In this document: piece by piece, positions 18,443-28,308 of the stretch
Layout: the number at the start of each line of letters is the position of its first letter
How positions within the stretch are numbered: position 1 is the stretch's first letter
Origin: Microcystis viridis FACHB-1342
Lineage (GTDB): Bacteria; Cyanobacteriota; Cyanobacteriia; Cyanobacteriales; Microcystaceae
Direction of reading: 5' to 3'
NCBI RefSeq assembly: GCF_014698335.1
Contig: NZ_JACJSV010000041.1
Coordinates: 1 to 43,964 of the forward strand
Length of the DNA stretch: 43,964 bases
Made by a program: the position numbers and the translations under genes
The notes under the pieces: model-generated
The model's input: the letters and a program-made list of their open reading frames with translations, nothing else
What the model was told of the DNA's origin: nothing
Database searches by the model: none

Positions 18443-19660
18443 GTGTTAAGAGTCGCTGTTGTGGGTTCAGGGCCGGCCGGTTCTTCGGCGGCAGAAACAT
18501 TAGCTAAAGCAGGCATTGAAACCTATTTATTTGAACGCAAATTAGATAATGCTAAACCCTGTGGTGGAGCGATTCCTCTCTGTATGGTGAGCGAATTTGA
18601 CCTACCTCCTGAAATTATTGATCGCCGGGTGAGAAAAATGAAAATGATCTCCCCCTCGAACGTCGAAGTCGATATTAATCTCGATAATCAAGACGAATAT
18701 ATCGGAATGTGTCGTCGGGAAGTCCTCGACGGTTTTATGAGAGAACGCGCCCATAAATTAGGAGCGCATTTAATCAACGGAACCGTTTACGGTCTCGACA
18801 TTCCCACCAATAGCACCGATCCCTATACCCTACACTACGCCGATCACTCCCACGGCAATTCCCAAGGGGAAATGAAATCTCTGAAGGTGGATATGGTTAT
18901 CGGCGCCGACGGTGCTAATTCTCGCATTGCCAAAGCTATTGATGCCGGGGATTACAACTATGCGATCGCTTTCCAAGAACGCATCCGTCTTCCCCAAGAT
19001 AAAATGGCCTACTACGAAGATCTGGCCGAAATGTATGTAGGAAAAGACGTATCCCCCGACTTCTACGCTTGGGTATTCCCCAAATACGATCACGTCGCCG
19101 TCGGTACTGGCACAATGAAGGTCAATAAAGCCATGATTAAAGACCTACAAGCTGGTATTCGCGCTCGCGCGGCCCATCGTCTGGAAGGAGGCGAAATCAT
19201 CCGCGTGGAGGCTCACCCCATCCCCGAACATCCCCGTCCTCGTCGTGTAGTCGGTCGTGTGGCCCTCGTTGGCGATGCTGCGGGAACAGTTACTAAGTCT
19301 TCGGGAGAAGGCATCTATTTCGCCGCTAAATCAGCGCGGATGTGTGCGGAAACCATTGTCGAAGTCACCAACGGTGGCCAACGTATTCCCACAGAGGACG
19401 AGTTAAAACTCTACCTCAAGCGTTGGGATAAGAAATACGGTATGACCTATCTGGTATTAGATATCCTGCAACGGGTTTTCTACCGTACCGATGCCACCCG
19501 GGAAGCTTTTGTGGAAATGTGTTCCGATAAGGATGTACAGAAGATGACTTTTGACAGTTATCTCTATAAAACCGTTGTTCCCGCTAATCCTCTCGTACAG
19601 ATGAAGATTACTGCTAAAACCATCGGTTCTCTCCTGCGCGGTAACGCTTTGGCCCCTTAA
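18443..19660 (+). CDS. chlP: geranylgeranyl reductase
   Basis: ChlP (405 residues) reduces the geranylgeranyl group to phytyl with NADPH, supplying the side chain of chlorophyll and tocopherol. The N-terminal FAD motif VVGSGPAGSSAAETLAKAG, followed by FERKLDNAKPCGGAIP, and the later VALVGDAAGTVTKSSGEGI are hallmarks of the family. The start is GTG at 18443, preceded by AGGAG at about 18430. The protein is probably a peripheral thylakoid-membrane enzyme. A TACACT box near 18397 could be the -10 element. A terminator follows at 19678, so it is probably transcribed alone. Confidence 0.96.
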   Translation: MLRVAVVGSGPAGSSAAETLAKAGIETYLFERKLDNAKPCGGAIPLCMVSEFDLPPEIIDRRVRKMKMISPSNVEVDINLDNQDEYIGMCRREVLDGFMRERAHKLGAHLINGTVYGLDIPTNSTDPYTLHYADHSHGNSQGEMKSLKVDMVIGADGANSRIAKAIDAGDYNYAIAFQERIRLPQDKMAYYEDLAEMYVGKDVSPDFYAWVFPKYDHVAVGTGTMKVNKAMIKDLQAGIRARAAHRLEGGEIIRVEAHPIPEHPRPRRVVGRVALVGDAAGTVTKSSGEGIYFAAKSARMCAETIVEVTNGGQRIPTEDELKLYLKRWDKKYGMTYLVLDILQRVFYRTDATREAFVEMCSDKDVQKMTFDSYLYKTVVPANPLVQMKITAKTIGSLLRGNALAP

Positions 19661-19677
19661 AATCCATTGATAACCGG

Positions 19678-19718
19678 AAAACCCAATCTCCTCATGGCGG
19701 TGGTTGGGTTTTCTTTTG
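19678..19718 (+). terminator. rho-independent terminator after chlP
   Basis: A nine-base stem (AAAACCCAA at 19678-19686 with TTGGGTTTT at 19704-19712) lies 18 bases past the chlP stop and is followed by a T-rich run. The 17-base loop is long but the structure is otherwise typical. Confidence 0.75.
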
Positions 19719-19922
19719 GGTTGTTTCTTCCTGTCTTCTCTAATTCAAATAAAAATATCGAAAAAATATTTGATAAGCTGTTCATAATTTAAATGCGCGG
19801 GCAGCTGACAGTACAGTTTATGCCCTTTTGTTAAAGGGGAAGTCAAGATATATGGTGTAAATGCGCTACTATTTAATGGCAAAGCCGTCCTCAAGAGACG
19901 GGGTTTCGGACTCAATTTTTCG

Positions 19923-20867
19923 ATGACCAGAGTAAATGCGAAGTTAATTATTCATGGGGGAGCGAGTTCCCTAGAGGATAAAGGTGGTTTAGAATCAGTG
20001 CGCGATTCTCTCCGGGGGATTGTTAAGAATATTTACAACCTCCTTGACAATGGTGCTAGTGCTGTGGAAGCGGTGACAAAAGGATGTATGTTACTGGAGG
20101 ATGAACCGCGATTTAATGCTGGGACCGGTTCGGTGGTGCAATCGGACGGTCAGGTGCGAATGAGTGCAGCCTTGATGGATGGTCGTCACCAGCGTTTAAG
20201 CGGTGTCATTAACGTCTCGCGGGTACAGAATCCCATTAGCCTGGCTCAATTTCTCCAAAGTCAAGAGGATCGCATTCTCTCGGAAATTGGGGCTGCAGAT
20301 CTGGCCCGAGAATTACAAATTCCCCTCTATGATCCCCTAACCGATTATCGGATTCAAGAATGGATGGAAGAAAGAAAGACGAACTTTAATCGCAAAATGG
20401 CCCGTTTATTCGCCGATTCGTCAGCACAACGGGGAACTATCGGGGTGGTGGCCCTTGATCAGCAAGGAGACATCGCCGCCGGAACTTCTACCGGGGGGAA
20501 GGGATTAGAAAGAATCGGTCGCGTTAGTGACAGTGCCATGCCGGCCGGCAATTATGCCAATCCATGGGCCGGAGTAAGTTGTACGGGGGTCGGGGAAGAT
20601 ATTATCGATGAGTGTTTAGCCGCTAAGGTGGTCATTCGCGTCACCGATGGTTTTTCCCTCGCCGCTGCCGTGGAGAAATCGATGCACGAATCCCAAACTA
20701 ATGGTCGGGATCTGGGCATGATTTCCCTTGATCGTCAGGGTAATATTGTTTGGGGGAAAACGGCGGAAATTCTCTTGGCTGCCTATCACGACGGTCAGGC
20801 GATCGGTGATACCCTAGAATGGCACGGTGAAAACGCGGGTTTAATCGGTCATGTCACCGTCGGATAG
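19923..20867 (+). CDS. isoaspartyl peptidase / L-asparaginase (plant-type, Ntn hydrolase)
   Basis: A 314-residue precursor of the Thr-dependent asparaginase family. Such proteins cut themselves into alpha and beta subunits and then hydrolyse isoaspartyl dipeptides and asparagine. The opening LIIHGGAS and the segment DEPRFNAGTGSVVQSDGQVRM are typical. The self-cleavage site is the Gly171-Thr172 bond in QRGTIGVVALD, with Thr172 becoming the nucleophile; GTSTGGKG downstream lies in the substrate site. In cyanobacteria the enzyme probably recycles cyanophycin-derived beta-Asp-Arg dipeptides; that role is from family knowledge. ftsW follows 41 bases later. Confidence 0.93.
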   Translation: MTRVNAKLIIHGGASSLEDKGGLESVRDSLRGIVKNIYNLLDNGASAVEAVTKGCMLLEDEPRFNAGTGSVVQSDGQVRMSAALMDGRHQRLSGVINVSRVQNPISLAQFLQSQEDRILSEIGAADLARELQIPLYDPLTDYRIQEWMEERKTNFNRKMARLFADSSAQRGTIGVVALDQQGDIAAGTSTGGKGLERIGRVSDSAMPAGNYANPWAGVSCTGVGEDIIDECLAAKVVIRVTDGFSLAAAVEKSMHESQTNGRDLGMISLDRQGNIVWGKTAEILLAAYHDGQAIGDTLEWHGENAGLIGHVTVG

Positions 20868-20908
20868 TGGAACAAACTGCGATCGAGCCTAGTCCTTTTG
20901 GTTAATCT

Positions 20909-22126
20909 GTGCAAGATACTTCTTTGCGAAAAATCTCCGTGTGGCAATATATTATCCCTATTTTTGACCCCGATGTGAAAAACTGGTCAGCCGAAGCGCG
21001 ATTATTGCGCTGGATGACTTTTTTGTGGCTGTTAGTCGGGTTAGTCGTGCTTTTTTCTGCTTCCTACGCTCTGGCTGACAGTCGCTTTGATAACGGACTA
21101 TACTATTTTGTCCGCCAATTAATCTGGCTTTGGATTGGCCTAATTGGCTTTAATTTCCTGGTGCGATTGCCGATCGAGAAACTCCTCAAAATCGCCCCCT
21201 GGATGATTTTATTAGTTTTAGGATTAATTTTGATCACTCTCATCCCCGGTTTGGGAGCTAATATCAACGGTGCCACCCGTTGGATTAAAATCGGGCCGAT
21301 TCTCTTGCAACCGTCGGAATTTATGAAACCGTTTCTTGTCCTGCAAGGAGCGGCAGTTTTCGGTGGATGGCCGCGTTTAAATGTCAATCAACGGTTAACT
21401 TGGATCGCTATTTTTGGGCTAATTCTAGCCAGCATTCTCTTACAACCTAACTTGAGTACCACTGCTCTGTGTGGTATAACTCTCTGGCTGATCGCTCTTG
21501 CCTCCGGTCTGCCTTTATCCTACATGACCAGCACCGCTTTACTGGGTTTAACTATGGCTGTGGTTAGTGTTACTTTCCGCGAATACCAGAGAAAACGGAT
21601 TTTATCTTTCCTAGACCCCTGGCAGGATCCCCGGGGGGACGGTTATCAATTAGTGCAGAGTTTACTGGCGATCGGTTCTGGCGGAACCACTGGCAGCGGT
21701 TACGGTTTATCCCAACAAAAATTATTTTATCTACCCTTCCCAGATACGGATTTTATTTTCGCTGTCTTTGGCGAGGAATTTGGTTTTATTGGCGGTATTT
21801 TACTGTTAATCATGCTATTTCTCTACGCTACTCTCGCCCTGATCGTGGCGGTTAAATGTCGTCATCGCATCAAAAAATTAGTGGCGATCGGGGCGATGGT
21901 AATTTTAATCGGTCAATCCCTGTTAAATATCGGTGTGGCCACTGGTTCTTTACCCACTACGGGCCTACCTTTCCCTCTCTTTAGCTATGGCGGCAGTTCC
22001 AGTTTAGCCAGTCTCTTTTTAGCCGCCCTCTTAATCCGGGTGGCCAGGGAAGAAAATGACCCCGATCCAGTTCCCACCAGTAAAAAAAGTCCTCAGAAAA
22101 CTGTCTCGGTTTTCAGTCATCAGTGA
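20909..22126 (+). CDS. ftsW: FtsW/RodA/SpoVE family peptidoglycan glycosyltransferase
   Basis: A 405-residue SEDS protein with about ten membrane helices. SEDS proteins polymerise lipid II into glycan strands together with a class B penicillin-binding protein. Visible signature sequences are LLQPSEFMKPFLVLQGA, the extracellular loop QKLFYLPFPDTDFIFAVFGEEFGFIGG (shown by PFPDTDFIFAV..EEFG), and the final PTTGLPFPLFSYGGSS. The start is GTG at 20909. The choice of FtsW (division) over RodA (elongation) rests on general similarity and is not certain. It probably shares a transcript with the upstream isoaspartyl peptidase gene. Confidence 0.88.
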   Translation: MQDTSLRKISVWQYIIPIFDPDVKNWSAEARLLRWMTFLWLLVGLVVLFSASYALADSRFDNGLYYFVRQLIWLWIGLIGFNFLVRLPIEKLLKIAPWMILLVLGLILITLIPGLGANINGATRWIKIGPILLQPSEFMKPFLVLQGAAVFGGWPRLNVNQRLTWIAIFGLILASILLQPNLSTTALCGITLWLIALASGLPLSYMTSTALLGLTMAVVSVTFREYQRKRILSFLDPWQDPRGDGYQLVQSLLAIGSGGTTGSGYGLSQQKLFYLPFPDTDFIFAVFGEEFGFIGGILLLIMLFLYATLALIVAVKCRHRIKKLVAIGAMVILIGQSLLNIGVATGSLPTTGLPFPLFSYGGSSSLASLFLAALLIRVAREENDPDPVPTSKKSPQKTVSVFSHQ

Positions 22127-22650
22127 TGGATTGGGAATTATGAAGTGGGGTGTGGGAAGAATAAATAAAAATAATCTCCTATCTCCTGACTTCTGACTCC
22201 TAACCCGATATTGGTCAAAGATAAGTAAAAATTATTGATTGATACCAAAAACTTGAGAATATTTAAATTAACATTCCGCAATATTTACAAATTCTTAAAA
22301 ATTAATTGAGAAAGATTTTTATTTAACAACGATGTTATCATGGTTACAGCGATTTTACTGAATTTCATAGTGGGCAGTTCTGTGCTTTTTTGGACAGCAA
22401 CGCTTGAAACCCTTGCCACAGCTAGAAGTTAATCCTAATCAAGACGGGTAAATTAGTCAATTTCACCCACAACGATGATCTTTTTTTTGTGTAGTTTTAT
22501 TGCAAAAAAAAAGTTTTTTTGACAAAAAGCACAAAGTATGATGCTGTCAACGGACTTCGTGGGTGTTGAGGGGAGAGAGGGGAGAAGGAGAGCAGAGAGA
22601 ATAAATAAAAACAATCTCCTGATTACTGATCACTGATTACTGATTACTGA
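22127..22650. other. intergenic region with dispersed repeats and a possible tiny ORF
   Basis: No established gene is visible. A 22-base sequence (GAATAAATAAAAATAATC then TCCT) occurs at 22159, again with one change at 22599, and near the window end at 43915. A possible 30-codon ORF at 22340-22432 (plus) encodes a single hydrophobic helix (AILLNFIVGSSVLFWTA) but has no good ribosome binding site and no family I recognise. A poly-A/T stretch lies at 22480-22520. GATTACTGATCACTGATTAC-type repeats fill 22620-22662 up to the stop of the next gene. Confidence 0.5.
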
Positions 22651-23955
22651 TCACTGATTAGGTGTCACCTGATCGATAACCTTGAGAGTGCCGTCATCAT
22701 TAACAGTCCAGACATCGTAACTACCGACCACATCGCCATTTTCATCGATATCCACATTGCCACTGGCCCCCTGATAGTTAATATCTTCGCCTTTGCGAAT
22801 CATTTCCATGGCTTGACAAGCATCGGTTACTTCCGTCCCAGGACCATTAGCCACCTCACGAATCTTGCTTTGAATCCCTTCACCAGTGTTAGATTTAGCC
22901 GCCTCAGCTGCTAACATCAATAAAATCGCCGCGTCCCAAGTATGGGGAACAAAAGCAGTGACATCCTTGCCAGTTTTTTCTTTCCAGAGGCTAGTAAAAG
23001 CGCTTAAAGCTTGACCGTCGGCCCCGGGGACAGTGCCTAGGGCCCCAGCAATAATTGACTTACCATCGGTTCCTTTGCCCACCTGTTTGGTGAAATCTTC
23101 CGAATAAACCCCATCAGTGAGGAGGACGGTAACTCCTTTGGTCAACCCCTGTTTATAGGCCGCTTGTAGCAATAAACTGCCCGTTTCAGCGTAAAGGACT
23201 GCCGCTACAGCATCCGGTTGGTTAGCGAAGGCAGCCGCCGCTTCACTATCGAGAGTGGCAGCTTTCGGGTCATAACGGACGGGATTTTGCTTATTAGTGA
23301 TCGTGCCACCTAATTTATCGAAAGCGCTCACGAATTCCCGTTCAAATCCGACTCCATAATCGTTATTGATCACGACGGTGGCCACATTTTGAAAACCCTT
23401 TTTCTTAGCTAGGACTGCTAAAGCTTGAGCTTGGTAGGTATCAGGGGGAGCCGTCCGCGCCCAAAAACCTTTAAAATCGCCTTTTTTCGCCCTGTCAGTA
23501 AATACAGGACTGGTGCTACCCGGAGAGACTAACATAACTTTATTTCTCACCGCCACATCGACGGCTGCTCCCGAGACGCTACTGGCAAAGGAACCGATCA
23601 CACCAGCTACTTTATCCACCTCCGCTAGTTTGGTCATCGCTGAAGCACCGGCGGCGGGATCGGTTTGGTCATCTTCTTTCACCAGGGTGACGGGTTTGCC
23701 ATTGACTCCACCACAGGCATTGATAGTCTCCACCGCTAGGGCGGCTGCTTCGGGCATATTTTGACCAATAGCGGCTAAATCTCCAGTAATGGGCAGTAAA
23801 GCCCCTAATTTTAGTCCCTCATCACCGGGAGCAGTGGTGGTGGGACTAGAGGCAGTGTTATCGGGGGTTTGGGCATTATTACAAGCGGTTAAAAAATTAG
23901 CTAAGAGGCTGATGCTCAGGGTTAAGGCTAGGGGCGATCGAATATATCTCTGCAT
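22651..23955 (-). CDS. natB: branched-chain/neutral amino-acid ABC transporter substrate-binding lipoprotein (NatB/LivJ type)
   Basis: A 434-residue periplasmic-binding protein of the Leu/Ile/Val-binding class. The signal peptide ends in a lipobox (LTAC, Cys25). It is followed by a Thr/Ser/Pro-rich linker and the domain opening LKLGALLPITGDLAAIGQNM, then GGVNGKPVTLVKEDDQTDP and VAGVIGSFASSVSGAAVDVA. It would capture neutral amino acids at the outer face of the membrane for an ABC permease. No permease or ATPase genes adjoin it; in cyanobacteria the Nat transporter genes are scattered, which fits. The symbol is my best guess: urea-binding UrtA is related, but this one lacks a neighbouring urt cluster. 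Confidence 0.8.
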   Translation of the reverse strand: MQRYIRSPLALTLSISLLANFLTACNNAQTPDNTASSPTTTAPGDEGLKLGALLPITGDLAAIGQNMPEAAALAVETINACGGVNGKPVTLVKEDDQTDPAAGASAMTKLAEVDKVAGVIGSFASSVSGAAVDVAVRNKVMLVSPGSTSPVFTDRAKKGDFKGFWARTAPPDTYQAQALAVLAKKKGFQNVATVVINNDYGVGFEREFVSAFDKLGGTITNKQNPVRYDPKAATLDSEAAAAFANQPDAVAAVLYAETGSLLLQAAYKQGLTKGVTVLLTDGVYSEDFTKQVGKGTDGKSIIAGALGTVPGADGQALSAFTSLWKEKTGKDVTAFVPHTWDAAILLMLAAEAAKSNTGEGIQSKIREVANGPGTEVTDACQAMEMIRKGEDINYQGASGNVDIDENGDVVGSYDVWTVNDDGTLKVIDQVTPNQ

Positions 23956-24459
23956 GGCAGTAAAATCAAGGATGAGTTAAGGTTGCAAGGCTGAAAAACC
24001 CGGACTGGGAAAATTCTAATCGATGTTAGCATTCTCTCCAAATCAAACAGGTTTTCATCTTAATTTAGATATTGATGGAAAAAATGGCTAATTTGTTCGA
24101 TCTATGCCGTCGGGTGTGGGGTGTGGGAAGTTTTTTCAGTGTTGCCAAAGGCACGGCGTAGCCGTCCAGTGATCAGTAAACAGTAAACAGTGAACAGTGA
24201 ACAGTGAACTGAAAACGGTTCTTTTTGTTTGTGTTAGGCAATGGAGAGGGTTATAAGGGATGAAACCCTTATATAGAAAGACATTGATGGGATCTTGGTC
24301 AATTATTTTCCCCCTCTAACGAACTAATCAATTAAGTCTCTTGCCAGATAAGAATTTAGTCGATTTATGCCACCCGATCGAAGCAGACCAAGTAACGAAG
24401 AATCCTGAAAACTCGCATCTGATAACTGGTAACTGATAACTGATAACTGAAAACCCCAC
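23956..24459. other. intergenic region with short tandem repeats
   Basis: No gene is visible. Repeats include AGTAAACAGT/AGTGAACAGT units at about 24168-24212 and TGATAACTGGTAACTGATAACTGATAACTGA-type units at about 24420-24450, just past the ctpA stop. The upstream 100 bases before the NatB-like start probably hold its promoter. Confidence 0.5.
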
Positions 24460-25698
24460 TTAGGAAGCTTTGGCTAAAACGGTCTTCTGGTTTAAAAACT
24501 GAATTGCCGTTTGGTATTGACTATCTTTTTCGGTGCCGATTTCCTGATATGTGATCGGTTCCTGTGCCACCACTTGATCGGGCATAATTCCTAACTTATG
24601 AATATCATGGTGAGCGGGAGTTTCATATTTCGCCACGGTAATCGCTAATCCTGCCCCATCGGGTAACTCGAATAGGGACTGAATTAATCCCTTACCGAAA
24701 GTCTTTTCTCCCACTAAAACCCCTCGTTGATTGTCCTGTAATGCTCCGGCTAAAATCTCGCTGGCACTGGCGGTTCCCTGATTGACTAAAACGACTAAAG
24801 GCGAGTCGGTTAAAGCATTGCCAGAAGCGGCAAAACTATCGGCAATTCCCTCGCGATTAACCGTATAAACGATCGTTCCCTGATTAATCCACATCCGAGC
24901 GATTTCTATGCCCGCTTGCAGTAAACCACCGGGGTTATTTCTTAAATCTAAAATATAACCCTTGGCTCCTTGTTTTTGTAAGTTCGTCACAGCTTCCGAG
25001 ACTTCTTTGGCAGCGTTAGCACTAAATTGATTTAAACGCACATAACCGATGGGCAAGGAACTAGAATTTTTATCTAAAACCGCCACCACTGGACTTAAAG
25101 AAATGCGTTGGCGGGTTAAAGATAGGGTTTTTGGTTGACTTTTTTGATCGGGAAGAATGACTAAGGAAACTTCTGTTCCGGGTGTCCCGCGCATTTTGGA
25201 TGCTGCTGCATCGAGGGTTAAAGTAGTGGTATCGATACCATCAATAAACAAAATGCGATCGTGGCTAGTTAAACCAGCGGCCTCAGCAGGAGAACCAGCA
25301 AGGGGGGCAACCACTTCTAAGTAACCATTGTCAGGATTGATATTAATTTGCAGTCCTACCCCCGATAATTCCCCCGTGGTGCTAATTTGTAGGTTATGGT
25401 ATTGATCCGGTCGCAAGAGACGGGTAAAAGGTTCATCGAGAGTGGCTAACATCTGTTCGATCGCATTATAGGCCGCCGTCCGATCGTTAAGGGGTTTTTT
25501 GATGAATTGTTCCCGCACCTGCCACCAGTTTTGATGATTAAAGGTGTCATCATAATAGGATTGGTTGACTAATCGCCAAGATTGCAGTAATAATTTTTGT
25601 TCTTCGCTAAAGGCGGCTGCTGTGGGTGTCCATGCCATCCAAGTCAGACAAAACCAAAATCCCACCAATAATCCCGCCCACAACGATTTTTTTCTCAT
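24460..25698 (-). CDS. ctpA: carboxyl-terminal processing protease CtpA
   Basis: A 412-residue serine protease of the S41 family that trims the C-terminal extension of the D1 precursor in the thylakoid lumen, a step needed to build the manganese cluster of photosystem II. Order: signal peptide (about 1-29, ending AAA), a helical N-domain (EEQKLLLQSWRLVNQSYYDDTF), a PDZ domain (about 100-185, LSGVGLQI and AGLTSHDRILFIDG), then the catalytic core with the serine in NQGTASASEILAG and the lysine in GEKTFGKGLIQS. The close match in the start and core to cyanobacterial CtpA favours CtpA over CtpB or CtpC. Confidence 0.92.
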   Translation of the reverse strand: MRKKSLWAGLLVGFWFCLTWMAWTPTAAAFSEEQKLLLQSWRLVNQSYYDDTFNHQNWWQVREQFIKKPLNDRTAAYNAIEQMLATLDEPFTRLLRPDQYHNLQISTTGELSGVGLQININPDNGYLEVVAPLAGSPAEAAGLTSHDRILFIDGIDTTTLTLDAAASKMRGTPGTEVSLVILPDQKSQPKTLSLTRQRISLSPVVAVLDKNSSSLPIGYVRLNQFSANAAKEVSEAVTNLQKQGAKGYILDLRNNPGGLLQAGIEIARMWINQGTIVYTVNREGIADSFAASGNALTDSPLVVLVNQGTASASEILAGALQDNQRGVLVGEKTFGKGLIQSLFELPDGAGLAITVAKYETPAHHDIHKLGIMPDQVVAQEPITYQEIGTEKDSQYQTAIQFLNQKTVLAKAS

Positions 25699-25782
25699 CT
25701 TGCTTCTCTTATAAATCCAGTGCTGATCTGCTGATTATTTTCAGTATAGTCTTTTCTCTGAAATCGATTCGGCTCTCCCGGG

Positions 25783-25872
25783 TTTGGTGGATAAAATGTA
25801 TTCTAAGATACAGTCCTGTGGCCGAGCGCGTAGAGCGAACCACAGAGACACAAAGGACACAAAGATCGATCG
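25783..25872. repeat. dispersed repeat, copy A
   Basis: Contains TTGGTGG-TAAAATGTATTCT, AAGATACAGTCCTG and ACACAAAGGACACAAAGATC. Related copies are at 28461-28560 and 43763-43885. All three lie just upstream of, or between, minus-strand genes and in the same orientation. Confidence 0.75.
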
Positions 25873-25880
25873 TTCCTGAT

Positions 25881-25910
25881 AAAAAAGAGGGTAGTTATGG
25901 TTAACTACCC
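25881..25910 (-). terminator. rho-independent terminator after fructose-bisphosphate aldolase
   Basis: A nine-base stem (GGGTAGTTA at 25889-25897 with TAACTACCC at 25902-25910) is followed on the minus strand by TCTTTTTT. It lies about 50 bases past the aldolase stop. Confidence 0.75.
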
Positions 25911-25963
25911 CAAAAAATTCTACTAGATCGGTGCCATTAAGCGATCGCTTAATTGTTCAGCCA

Positions 25964-27043
25964 CTAGACAGCCACAACTTTTTTGCTGACTTGGGTTAAT
26001 TGCCCTTTAGCATATTTGGCTGCGTAGTCATCGAGGGACATTTGTTTGATTTTGCTGGCGTTACCGGCGGTACCAAATTGTTGATAGCGATCGGCACAAA
26101 CTTTCTGCATATAGGTGATCGAGGGTTTCAGGAAGGAACGGGGATCAAACTCTTTCGGGTTGCTGAATAGTGCTTCACGAACTGCGGCAGTAATTGCTAA
26201 ACGGCAGTCGGTGTCGATATTGATTTTACGCACACCACTCTTGATGCCTTTTTGGATTTCTTCCACGGGAACACCGTAGGTTTCAGGGATAGCGCCACCG
26301 AATTGGTTGATTAATTCGAGGAGATCTTCGGGAACCGAGGAAGAACCGTGCATAACCAAGTGAGTATTGGGTAAGCGGTTATGAATTTCTTCAATACGGC
26401 TAATAGCGAGAATTTCGCCGGTGGGTTTGCGGGTAAATTTGTAAGCGCCGTGGCTAGTACCAATGGCTACTGCTAAAGCATCTACTTGGGTTCTTTCGAC
26501 GAAATCCACCGCTTCATCGGGATCGGTTAACAGCATCGAGTGATCTAATTCTCCCTCAAAACCGTGACCGTCTTCTGCTTCTCCTTTACCGGTTTCTAAG
26601 GAACCTAAACAACCGAGTTCCCCTTCCACACTAGCACCGATCGAGTGGGCAACTTTTACTACTTCAGCAGTAACGTTAACGTTATACTCGTAGGTGGCGG
26701 GAGTTTTAGCATCCGCTTCTAAGGAACCATCCATCATGACGCTGGTGAAACCGTTACGGATCGCCGAGTAGCAGGTGGCGGGTTCGTTACCGTGATCTTG
26801 GTGCATCACGATGGGGATATGAGGATAGGTTTCCACCGCGGCGGTGATCAAGTGACGCAGGAAGTTTTCCCCTGCATATTTGCGCGCACCGCGAGAAGCT
26901 TGTAGGATAACGGGGCTGTCGGTGGCTGCCGCCGCTTGCATGATCGCTTGGATCTGCTCCATATTATTTACGTTAAAAGCGGGGATGCCATATCCGTTCT
27001 CAGCCGCGTGATCCAACAATAACCGCATGGGGACGAGTGCCAT
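25964..27043 (-). CDS. fbaA: class II fructose-bisphosphate aldolase
   Basis: A 359-residue zinc-dependent aldolase that interconverts fructose-1,6-bisphosphate with the triose phosphates and, in cyanobacteria, also acts on sedoheptulose bisphosphate in the Calvin cycle. Metal ligands are seen as the His of HQDHGNEP and of GTSHGAYKF and VMHGSSSVP. The phosphate-binding [17 protein letters not shown] region is near the C-terminus. The opening [27 protein letters not shown] (first half [17 protein letters not shown]) is typical of the cyanobacterial CbbA form. It has a good AGGAG upstream and its own terminator downstream. Confidence 0.95.
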   Translation of the reverse strand: MALVPMRLLLDHAAENGYGIPAFNVNNMEQIQAIMQAAAATDSPVILQASRGARKYAGENFLRHLITAAVETYPHIPIVMHQDHGNEPATCYSAIRNGFTSVMMDGSLEADAKTPATYEYNVNVTAEVVKVAHSIGASVEGELGCLGSLETGKGEAEDGHGFEGELDHSMLLTDPDEAVDFVERTQVDALAVAIGTSHGAYKFTRKPTGEILAISRIEEIHNRLPNTHLVMHGSSSVPEDLLELINQFGGAIPETYGVPVEEIQKGIKSGVRKINIDTDCRLAITAAVREALFSNPKEFDPRSFLKPSITYMQKVCADRYQQFGTAGNASKIKQMSLDDYAAKYAKGQLTQVSKKVVAV

Positions 27044-27175
27044 ATCCTTTACTCCTTAATCTATTTCTTGTTTTTTGTCTCTTTAAATTCAAGAAAGTTA
27101 ATTCTCTTACCTGTTAATCTTAAGATAGTTTTTACACTTTGACGATCCCCAAAAAAAATTTTTCTAGGTTTCGTC

Positions 27176-28303
27176 CTAAGATGACCACAATCTCCGTTGC
27201 GCTGGTCCTTTAAGTAGTTCGTGTGTATCAAATAGCAGTCGGGGAATCGGCAATTTTTCCGGGCAGCGAGGTAAACAATCGCCGCATTCAGTACAATTAT
27301 TCGCCTTGCGTCCGGGGAACCAATGACCGGCATTTTCCAGCATTCGATAGCGATACTGGCCAAAATCGGTCATTTCGTAAGCTACTGCCAGATTCCGCAG
27401 TCTCAACACTTCAGGGATATTAATATTTTCGGGACAGGGTAAACATTGATAACATTGGCTACATAAATCTGTAGCCAATTTATCGGTTAAATGTGCCTCT
27501 AAACGCTTAAAAACGGCAAGTTCTGCCGCATCTAGGGGCTGATCTTCTTCGCATACGTTGATAATTGCCTCTAATTCCTCTGGTATCGCTGCCCCGACGC
27601 TGAGGGTAGTAATGCGCGGATCGCTCAATAAAAAGCGATAATTTAGCTCTAAGGGTGAAAAAGGGGCGCATAATTCCTCTAGCTTCTTGGGAGGTCTGTG
27701 GAGACTACCTCCCTTATCAGCAGGGGAGATAATAAACACACCCATGTCCTTGGCTTGGGCTAAAGCGATCGCCGGTTGCTGTCTTTGCCAAAAAAAATAG
27801 TAATGGATATTGACAAAAGCGAAGAAATCTGTATTGATCGTCTCCAGAATAATTTCTAGGGGTGCATGGGTAGAAAAGCCAATATGACCGATTTTTCCAG
27901 CTTCTTGGGCCATAAAAACGGCTTTCATGCAGCCTTGGGGGTCTTTAATCCAGTTTAAATGCTCGCGGGTGTTAATACCGTGAATTGCTAGACAATCGAG
28001 GTAATTTAATTGTAATCGTTCTAGGGATTCGCCGATCGCTTTTTCCATAGTTTGGCGATCGGGAGTGGGGACTAATTTCGTAGTCAGATAAACCCGCTCC
28101 CGCACCCCTTGACGCTGCAGGTAACGACCGAGAAAAACTTCGCTATTACCGTAACCTCTGGCTGTTTCTAGGTGATTAATCCCCAATTCTAAGGCGCGAT
28201 CGAGTGTTGCGGCAAATACCGACTCTGAGGACAAACAGCGCATTGTCCCCAGAGAAAACAGCGAAAATTGCCAATTAGTACGGCCAAATCGTCGATAACG
28301 CAT
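27176..28303 (-). CDS. aldo/keto reductase with C-terminal 4Fe-4S domain
   Basis: A 375-residue protein made of an aldo/keto reductase barrel (about residues 1-270) and an added ferredoxin-like domain (about 275-375). Barrel catalytic residues appear as Tyr in ETARGYGNSE, Lys in LTTKLVP and His in LAIHGIN. The extra domain has two cysteine clusters, CSQCYQCLPCPENINIP and CTECGDCLPRCPEKLPIP, each followed by Pro as in 4Fe-4S ferredoxins. Such fusions are widespread in cyanobacteria; the substrate is unknown. The ATG lies only five bases from a CAGTTAC repeat array, so no normal ribosome binding site is seen beyond GGTAAC within the repeat. Confidence 0.88.
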   Translation of the reverse strand: MRYRRFGRTNWQFSLFSLGTMRCLSSESVFAATLDRALELGINHLETARGYGNSEVFLGRYLQRQGVRERVYLTTKLVPTPDRQTMEKAIGESLERLQLNYLDCLAIHGINTREHLNWIKDPQGCMKAVFMAQEAGKIGHIGFSTHAPLEIILETINTDFFAFVNIHYYFFWQRQQPAIALAQAKDMGVFIISPADKGGSLHRPPKKLEELCAPFSPLELNYRFLLSDPRITTLSVGAAIPEELEAIINVCEEDQPLDAAELAVFKRLEAHLTDKLATDLCSQCYQCLPCPENINIPEVLRLRNLAVAYEMTDFGQYRYRMLENAGHWFPGRKANNCTECGDCLPRCPEKLPIPRLLFDTHELLKGPAQRRLWSS

Positions 28304-28308
28304 TGATT

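Noticed and set aside
27061-27363. 100-codon minus-strand ORF between the aldolase and aldo/keto reductase genes
   Set aside because: Most of it overlaps the aldo/keto reductase C-terminal cysteine domain in another frame; the rest is AT-rich leader.
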